In this document: positions 59,272 to 64,000 of the stretch, one piece after another
Layout: each line of letters opens with the position of its first letter
Numbering within the stretch: the stretch's first letter is position 1
NCBI RefSeq assembly: GCF_003111665.1
Contig: NZ_CP022188.1
Coordinates: 3,100,001-3,164,000, forward strand
DNA: 64,000 nt
Source: Parazoarcus communis
GTDB taxonomy: Bacteria; Pseudomonadota; Gammaproteobacteria; Burkholderiales; Rhodocyclaceae
Direction of reading: 5' to 3'
Translations under genes and position numbers: made by a program
The notes under the pieces: model-generated
Told to the model about the DNA's origin: nothing
Databases searched by the model: none
The model's input: the letters and a program-made list of their open reading frames with translations, nothing else

Positions 59272-59781
59272 TTACTTGCGACCCTTGGACGGCGGCTGGG
59301 AAAATGCCTGGAAGGCCTGGGTCGAGGCACGGGTCATCTGTTCGAAGGCGGCGCGGGTCGTGTCCATCGCCGTCTGCATCGCGCTCATTGCATTCTGATC
59401 CGAGATCGGGATGCCCTGGAACATCTTCTGCATGGCCTCGAACACATCCTGGCTGCCGGTGCTCAGTTGCTCGCCGACCAGCTTGCCGACCTCGGCCTGG
59501 GTGCGGGTGGTGATCTCTGCCATGTCTCGCGCACAGGCGAGCATCTTTTCGGTTGTGGTCTGCGCATACTGGGTACGCAGTTCGACGGCCTGTTTGGGGT
59601 CCTTGATTGCTGCGAGCGCCTTGGCGTTCTGCACCCCTTCTTCGAAAAGGGACTTGGCCGTGGCGACCTGAATTTCCATGACGCGCTGGGAATTCTCGAT
59701 TGAGAGTTGCGCCAGACGCATGGCCGCTTCAAGGTTTTTTTTCTGGAGCTCGTTGTACTGATCCTGTTGTTTCGTAGCCAT
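59272..59781 (-). CDS. Phasin family protein
   Basis: The ATG at 59781, after AGGAGATTGCAC, gives 169 residues. The protein is a long amphipathic helix set (NLEAAMRLAQLSIENSQRVMEIQVATAKSLFEEGVQNAKALAAIKDPKQAVELRTQYAQ) matching PhaP-type phasins. Phasins coat polyhydroxyalkanoate granules and control their size, so the host probably stores PHB. The C-terminal SQPPSKGRK is a short basic tail. It converges with moaE and has a possible operator upstream. Confidence 0.9.
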   Translation of the reverse strand: MATKQQDQYNELQKKNLEAAMRLAQLSIENSQRVMEIQVATAKSLFEEGVQNAKALAAIKDPKQAVELRTQYAQTTTEKMLACARDMAEITTRTQAEVGKLVGEQLSTGSQDVFEAMQKMFQGIPISDQNAMSAMQTAMDTTRAAFEQMTRASTQAFQAFSQPPSKGRK

Positions 59782-59846
59782 GTGCAATCTCCTCGTTAGT
59801 GGTTTGGATGCAGGAGGCGGTGTGCACAAATTTCCGACGCGGTGCG

Positions 59847-59860
59847 ATGCCAATTGGCAT
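59847..59860. promoter_or_regulatory. Palindromic site upstream of the phasin gene
   Basis: ATGCCAATTGGCAT is a perfect 14-base palindrome 66 bases ahead of the phasin start. A smaller perfect palindrome, TGTGCACA, lies at 59821-59828. Both could be operators for a granule regulator such as PhaR, by analogy only. Confidence 0.35.
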
Positions 59861-60008
59861 GCGGGCGCCACTCCCTCGCCTCTGATTGAACGATAGCACA
59901 GCAGTCTTTCGTCCTGTTGCACTGTGCGGCAATTGGCGAGCGGGCGCCGGGGCTCAGGCAGTGGCATGCCCGATTGTCGTGACGAGTTGCTCTTGCGGCT
60001 GCTGCCGT

Positions 60009-61466
60009 TCAGTTCTTCCTGGACGGCTGCTTTTCCGCTGCCTTGGCCGGCTTCGCTGCAGCCGCCTTTGCCGCAGCGGGTTTGGCCGCAGCCGGTTTTG
60101 CTGAGGGCGCCGGCTTTGCTTTTGCCGTGCTCTTTGTCGCCGGCTGGGTCCGCTTCGAAGGTGTTTTGGCAGCGCTGTTCGAACGTTTCGATGACGTGGA
60201 TGCGGCTCTTGCGGATGTATTTCCCTTCTTGCTGGAGATCGCGCTGGTGTTCAGTTTTACCGCAGGCGGGGAGGAGAGCCGGCTGTTCCCCGGGAGTAGC
60301 CGACTGATGGCCAGCGCACCGCTGGGATCGATACCGTCGGGGACGAGCAGGGTATGGCCGGCGCTGAGCCGGCTGCCCGAGGCCAGACCATTAAGCTGCA
60401 TCAGTTGCGCGAGGGTCAGGCCGTGGCGGCTGGCAATGGTGTCGAGCTTCTCGCCGGGCTCAAGGTCGTGAGTCCGCCAGCCCTTGCCCGATTGTGCGAA
60501 CTCGCCCAGGCGCGCCTCGAAGTTGCTCGCACGGTCGGCAGGAACGACCAGGGTCTGGCCCGGCGCGGTAATGGCAGGGCGGTTGTAGCCGGGGTTGAGC
60601 GCAAGAAACTCTTCCAGCGACATGTCTGCAAAGGTTGCCGCCGTGGCGAGGTCGATGCCGGCCGGTGCGTTGAGGGTGACGAAATGCTGTTCGTTGGCGA
60701 CGTAAGGCAGTTCGAGATGGAACATTTCCGGCTCGGCGACGATGTTCTTGATGGCCTGCAACTTGGGAACGTAGTTGCGGGTCTCGTTCGGCATCTTCAG
60801 TTCGCTGTACTCGGTCGGCAGGCCCGCATCCCGGTTGCGCTGCAGAGCGCGGCCGACTGCGCCTTCACCCCAGTTGTAGGAGGCGAGGGCAAGCTGCCAG
60901 TCGCCATGCATCTCGTAGATGTACTGCAGATAATCGAGTGCAGCGTTGGTAGATGCAATCACGTCGCGGCGCTCATCGACCCAATTGTCCTGAGTCAGAT
61001 TGAAGTTGCGCCCGGTGGAGGGAATGAACTGCCACAGCCCGGATGCGTGTGCACGGGAGTAGGCGAGCGGGTTGTAGCTGCTTTCGACCATCGGCAGCAA
61101 GGCCAGCTCGGTGGGCATGCCGCGACGCTCGAGCTCATCGACGATGTAATAGAGATAGCGCCCGCCGCGGGAAAACACCTGTTTCAGGAAGCCGGGACGG
61201 TTGAGGTAGAAGATCTGCTGCTCGGCCACCAGTGGGCTGTCGAGATCCGGCATGCCAAAGCCGCGCCGGATGCGGTCCCAGATATCGTTGGCGTCGCGTG
61301 TCAGGTCGAGCGTAAGCACTCGTGGGGGCGGCTCGGCGGCAGGCGGGAGGCGCAGCGCAGGGGCGGATGGGAGTGTTGCAGACGTGTCCGTGCTGTCGGC
61401 AGCCTGAACGGTTGCGAACGCTTGCAGCGCAAAGACAAGGAAAAGCAGCGAAAAGAGCTTCGCCAT
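60009..61466 (-). CDS. MltD-like lytic transglycosylase with LysM domains and Lys/Ala tail
   Basis: The ATG at 61466 (MAKLFSLLFLVFALQAFA) gives 485 residues; an upstream TTG is less likely. A signal peptide is followed by an SLT domain with catalytic Glu in MVESSYNPLAYSRAHASGLWQFIP, plus ASYNWGEGAV. Two LysM-like peptidoglycan-binding repeats follow (around residues 280-320 and 340-385). The last about 80 residues are Ser/Lys/Ala/Pro-rich (KPAAAKPAAAKAAAAK), unlike standard MltD. It cleaves glycan strands with anhydro ends in the periplasm. It could be called mltD, but the tail makes the name provisional. Confidence 0.88.
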   Translation of the reverse strand: MAKLFSLLFLVFALQAFATVQAADSTDTSATLPSAPALRLPPAAEPPPRVLTLDLTRDANDIWDRIRRGFGMPDLDSPLVAEQQIFYLNRPGFLKQVFSRGGRYLYYIVDELERRGMPTELALLPMVESSYNPLAYSRAHASGLWQFIPSTGRNFNLTQDNWVDERRDVIASTNAALDYLQYIYEMHGDWQLALASYNWGEGAVGRALQRNRDAGLPTEYSELKMPNETRNYVPKLQAIKNIVAEPEMFHLELPYVANEQHFVTLNAPAGIDLATAATFADMSLEEFLALNPGYNRPAITAPGQTLVVPADRASNFEARLGEFAQSGKGWRTHDLEPGEKLDTIASRHGLTLAQLMQLNGLASGSRLSAGHTLLVPDGIDPSGALAISRLLPGNSRLSSPPAVKLNTSAISSKKGNTSARAASTSSKRSNSAAKTPSKRTQPATKSTAKAKPAPSAKPAAAKPAAAKAAAAKPAKAAEKQPSRKN

Positions 61467-61611
61467 CGGACCCAACCGGCGAAAAGCAAAGGAGTCTATC
61501 GGGCACCCAGAAGGGCGTCAAACGGTCTTACACATACGGAAAGACGCAACAGTTTGGGTGTTCCCTTGGTAGGATTGCGGGATTGCCCCTATTTCACGTC
61601 TTGCGGGAAAC

Positions 61612-62589
61612 ATGAAAGTTCTGGTTATCGAGGACACTGTCACCAGCGCGACGCTGGTCTGTCATCAGCTCACCAAGATGGGGCTGGCAGCTTCGCATGC
61701 GCGAGACGGAGCGAGCGGGATCGAGATGTTCAAGCGCGAACGTCCCGACCTCGTATTGCTGGACATCATCATGCCGGGTATGGATGGTTTCGAAGTTGCC
61801 CACCGCATCCGTCAGCTCGAGCAGGATGGCGACTGGACGCCGATCATTTTTCTCACTGCACGCGCGAGCGACGGCGACTTGCAGCGGGCAATCGAGGTTG
61901 GCGGAGACGACTATCTGGTCAAGCCGGTGTCCGAGGTCGTGCTCAAGGCCAAAGTCGGGGCGATGCAGCGAATCGCGCAAATGCGCTATTCGCTGCTGGT
62001 GCTCACGCGCAAACTCGATGATGCCAACCGGGAGCTTACCCGTTTGTCCTCAGTTGACGGCCTGACCGGGATCGCCAACCGTCGTCGTTTCGACGAGAGT
62101 CTGCGGCGTGAGTGGCGCCGTGCATCGCGTGCGGAATCGCCGGTGTCGCTGCTCATCGTCGATGTCGATTGCTTCAAGCCCTTCAATGACAACTACGGGC
62201 ATCAGGTGGGCGACGAATGTCTCAAGGCAGTGGCGCGCACACTCGAGCAGAAATTGCGCCGCCCCACCGATCTTGTGGCACGCTACGGCGGCGAGGAGTT
62301 TGCTGCCGTCCTGCCCGAAACGGCGCTCGAAGGTGCGCTTGGGGTTGCAGAACTGATGCGCGACGGTGTCGAGTCGCTTGCCATTACGCATCGTTTTTCG
62401 GTGGCCGCAAACGTGGTGACGATCAGCGCGGGCGTGGCGAGCATGGTGCCTGCTCGAGGCGACGAGAACGGTTTTGAGCGTTTGCTGAAATCAGCGGACG
62501 ATGCTTTGTACCGGGCCAAGAAGTCTGGCCGGAACCGGGTTGCAGCGGGTCTGCAGGAAGCCGGCATGGAAATCGGATTGCAAGAGTGA
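61612..62589 (+). CDS. REC-GGDEF diguanylate cyclase
   Basis: The 325-residue protein has an N-terminal receiver with phospho-Asp51 (LVLLDIIMPG) and Lys in YLVKPV, and a C-terminal GGDEF domain with GGEEF at 226-230. Upstream RPTD (five residues before the site) is the RxxD inhibitory I-site, so product inhibition is likely. It makes cyclic di-GMP when phosphorylated. The stop overlaps the GTG of the next receiver gene (GTGA), so the pair is coupled. It balances the phosphodiesterase enzymes at the left end. Confidence 0.93.
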   Translation: MKVLVIEDTVTSATLVCHQLTKMGLAASHARDGASGIEMFKRERPDLVLLDIIMPGMDGFEVAHRIRQLEQDGDWTPIIFLTARASDGDLQRAIEVGGDDYLVKPVSEVVLKAKVGAMQRIAQMRYSLLVLTRKLDDANRELTRLSSVDGLTGIANRRRFDESLRREWRRASRAESPVSLLIVDVDCFKPFNDNYGHQVGDECLKAVARTLEQKLRRPTDLVARYGGEEFAAVLPETALEGALGVAELMRDGVESLAITHRFSVAANVVTISAGVASMVPARGDENGFERLLKSADDALYRAKKSGRNRVAAGLQEAGMEIGLQE

Positions 62590-62972
62590 CGAGAGCGTCC
62601 AAGAAAATTATCGTTGTGGATGACAATGAAGTCATCCGGATGGCGCTGCGTGCCATTCTCCGACAGGCGGGCTTCAACGTCGTTGGCGAGGCCCGCGACG
62701 GCGAAGCCGTGATCGAACTGGTCGAGAAGCTGGGGCCGGATCTGGTGTGCCTGGATGTGATGATGCCCGGGCGCAGTGGGCTCGAGGTTCTGACAGAGCT
62801 GCGTGAGCGTTTTCCCGCGCTGAAGGTGTTGATGATCACCGGTCTCAGCGACCGTGACACGGTGACCACGGTGGTCGATCAGGGGGCGGTGGGCATGGTG
62901 CTCAAGCCCTTCAACTCGGCACGCGTGGTCGAAACAGTGTCGCGCGTGCTGGGCCTGAGTGCGCCGGAGTAG
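62586..62972 (+). CDS. Single-domain response regulator (REC)
   Basis: The 128-residue stand-alone receiver starts at a GTG that overlaps the cyclase stop by 4 bases. It has the acidic VVDDNEV, phospho-Asp57 in LVCLDVMMPG, Thr in MITGLSD and Lys in MVLKPF. No output domain is present. It may share a kinase with the upstream cyclase or modulate it. No kinase gene is adjacent. Confidence 0.92.
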   Translation: MTRASKKIIVVDDNEVIRMALRAILRQAGFNVVGEARDGEAVIELVEKLGPDLVCLDVMMPGRSGLEVLTELRERFPALKVLMITGLSDRDTVTTVVDQGAVGMVLKPFNSARVVETVSRVLGLSAPE

Positions 62973-63117
62973 GGCGTCGAGCGCTGCGGGCGCAAGGCGC
63001 CGGCAGCGACGCGGTGGCCTGGGTACGGAGATTATGGCTGCGTTGAGGTGAGACCTAACCCCGTGGCGTTCAGTCCGGCCGCAGGTGGCAGTGGACACTC
63101 TCCACCCTTCCGGGCTT

Positions 63118-63879
63118 CTAGAAGCTGTCTTTCCAGGTCCTCAGCGCGCGCAGACACGCCAGCGGGCTTTCCGGCGTTTTTCCCGTGTGTTTTCTGACTG
63201 CCTCGATCACACTCGGCTCGTTCGTGCGCAGGAAGGGATTGATGTCCTTTTCGAGTGCGATCGTGCTCGGTAGCGTGGGGCGCCCCTTAGCGCGCAAGGT
63301 TTCGCAATGTGCGGCGTAGCAGTCACGCTCCGGGTTGTCGGGGTCGGCCGCGCGGGAGAAGGCCAGGTTCGACAAGGTGTATTCGTGGGTGCAATAGACC
63401 CGGGTATCGCCATCGAGTGCTGCGAAACGGGAGAGTGCTTTTTCCAGCTGCTCCACCGTACCCTCGAAGAGGCGGCCGCAGCCCGCCGAGAACAGGGTGT
63501 CGCCGCAAAAGAGCAGGCCGGGGGCGTGATACGCAATATGTCCGGCCGTATGCGCAGGCACATCGAGTACCGTCAGCTTGAGGCCGAGTCCGGGAAGGGT
63601 GACGCTGTCGCCATCCGACAGCGGGTTGCTGACGCCGGCAATGTGCTCGCTTGCAGGGCCGAATACCGGCACCGGACAGGCCTTCAGCAGCGCGGGCAGG
63701 CCGCCGACGTGGTCGGCATGATGGTGGGTGACCAGGACGGCGGACAGCGTCAGACCATGCGCCGAAAGATAGTCGAGGACGGGCGAGGCATCACCTGGAT
63801 CGACAGCGACCGCGTGGCGATCGTCGTGAATCAGCCAGATGTAGTTATCGCGGAAGGCAGGAAGAGGGATAATGTTCAT
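63118..63879 (-). CDS. gloB: Hydroxyacylglutathione hydrolase (glyoxalase II)
   Basis: The 253-residue metallo-beta-lactamase-fold enzyme has THHHADHVGG (51-60) as metal site, then DVPAHTAGHIAY, LFCGDTLFSAGCGR and the C-terminal HEYTLSNLAFSRA, with RTNEPSV typical of GloB substrate binding. It hydrolyses S-lactoylglutathione to lactate and glutathione in methylglyoxal detoxification. Its start lies against the divergent methyltransferase-like gene at the window edge, a common proteobacterial pairing. Confidence 0.96.
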   Translation of the reverse strand: MNIIPLPAFRDNYIWLIHDDRHAVAVDPGDASPVLDYLSAHGLTLSAVLVTHHHADHVGGLPALLKACPVPVFGPASEHIAGVSNPLSDGDSVTLPGLGLKLTVLDVPAHTAGHIAYHAPGLLFCGDTLFSAGCGRLFEGTVEQLEKALSRFAALDGDTRVYCTHEYTLSNLAFSRAADPDNPERDCYAAHCETLRAKGRPTLPSTIALEKDINPFLRTNEPSVIEAVRKHTGKTPESPLACLRALRTWKDSF

Positions 63880-63907
63880 CTTCAGGATTTTGAAGCGCTG
63901 TCGATTC

Positions 63908-64000
63908 GTGTCAATCCCCGGTTTGTCGGAATGGCTGGAAACACCCCAGGGACGCTATCTGCTCGAGTGGGAGCAGAAGCGTCTGGAGGCGGTGGTGGCC
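63908..64000 (+). CDS. Methyltransferase-like protein, partial (3' end outside)
   Basis: Only 31 codons fit the window. Starting at the GTG at 63908 it reads VSIPGLSEWLETPQGRYLLEWEQ, resembling the opening of the SAM-dependent methyltransferase often divergent from gloB (SLSDWFxTPxGRYLL pattern, from memory). An ATG at 63872 is in frame, has AGGAAGAGGG ahead of it and overlaps the gloB start, so the true start is uncertain. The family call rests on this short segment plus the neighbour. Confidence 0.5.
   Translation, partial: MSIPGLSEWLETPQGRYLLEWEQKRLEAVVA

Overview
The window is a GC-rich bacterial chromosome segment. Its gene content and order point to a betaproteobacterium, most likely Rhodocyclales (Thauera/Azoarcus/Aromatoleum-like). 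The main clues are pyrG-kdsA-eno-ftsB, mdh-gntR-sdhCDABE-gltA-sucAB-lpdA, a gspC-N cluster and a phasin gene. This placement is inferred from gene order and protein character, not from a search. No insertion sequence, phage, rRNA or CRISPR was seen; the only RNA gene is one tRNA-Arg.

Layout. Positions 1-7406 hold a signalling island: an HD-GYP phosphodiesterase (cut by the window edge), an HPt protein, a single-domain receiver, a large membrane histidine kinase, an excisionase-type HTH fused to a receiver, a second HPt protein, and a REC-PAS-GGDEF-EAL protein. It looks like a dispersed phosphorelay coupled to cyclic di-GMP turnover. Positions 7.7-13.7 kb are housekeeping: DUF2237, a DsbA-like oxidoreductase, pyrG, kdsA, eno, ftsB and a CBS-pair protein. 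Positions 13.7-17.1 kb carry an NlpC/P60 lipoprotein, a SIMPL protein, an EamA transporter, a gamma-carbonic-anhydrase-like protein and tRNA-Arg(ACG) with its own promoter and a strong terminator.

Positions 17.2-26.5 kb are the most accessory-looking part: a probable gene remnant, a 1,865-residue autotransporter with about 19 Gly-rich repeats, a divergent MFS/LysR pair, and a gene with 18 tandem 15-bp units coding a Thr-Ala-Lys tail. Positions 26.6-40.4 kb are a TCA-cycle block: a CitE-like lyase, mdh, a HutC/GntR regulator with a palindrome at its promoter, sdhCDAB, sdhE, gltA, sucA, sucB and lpdA. zapE follows.

Positions 41.6-52.3 kb are a complete minus-strand type II secretion cluster (gspN to gspC, without the prepilin peptidase). 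Next to it is a Tat-dependent PhoX-type phosphatase. Positions 54.6-59.2 kb hold a DinG-like helicase and molybdenum cofactor genes mobB-moeA-moaD-moaE. A phasin and an MltD-like lytic transglycosylase with a Lys/Ala tail follow. The right end has a REC-GGDEF diguanylate cyclase with a coupled receiver, gloB, and the start of a methyltransferase-like gene.

The best candidates for something under-described are the signalling island with its HTH-receiver protein and symmetric operator-like sites, and the giant repeat autotransporter beside the tRNA.
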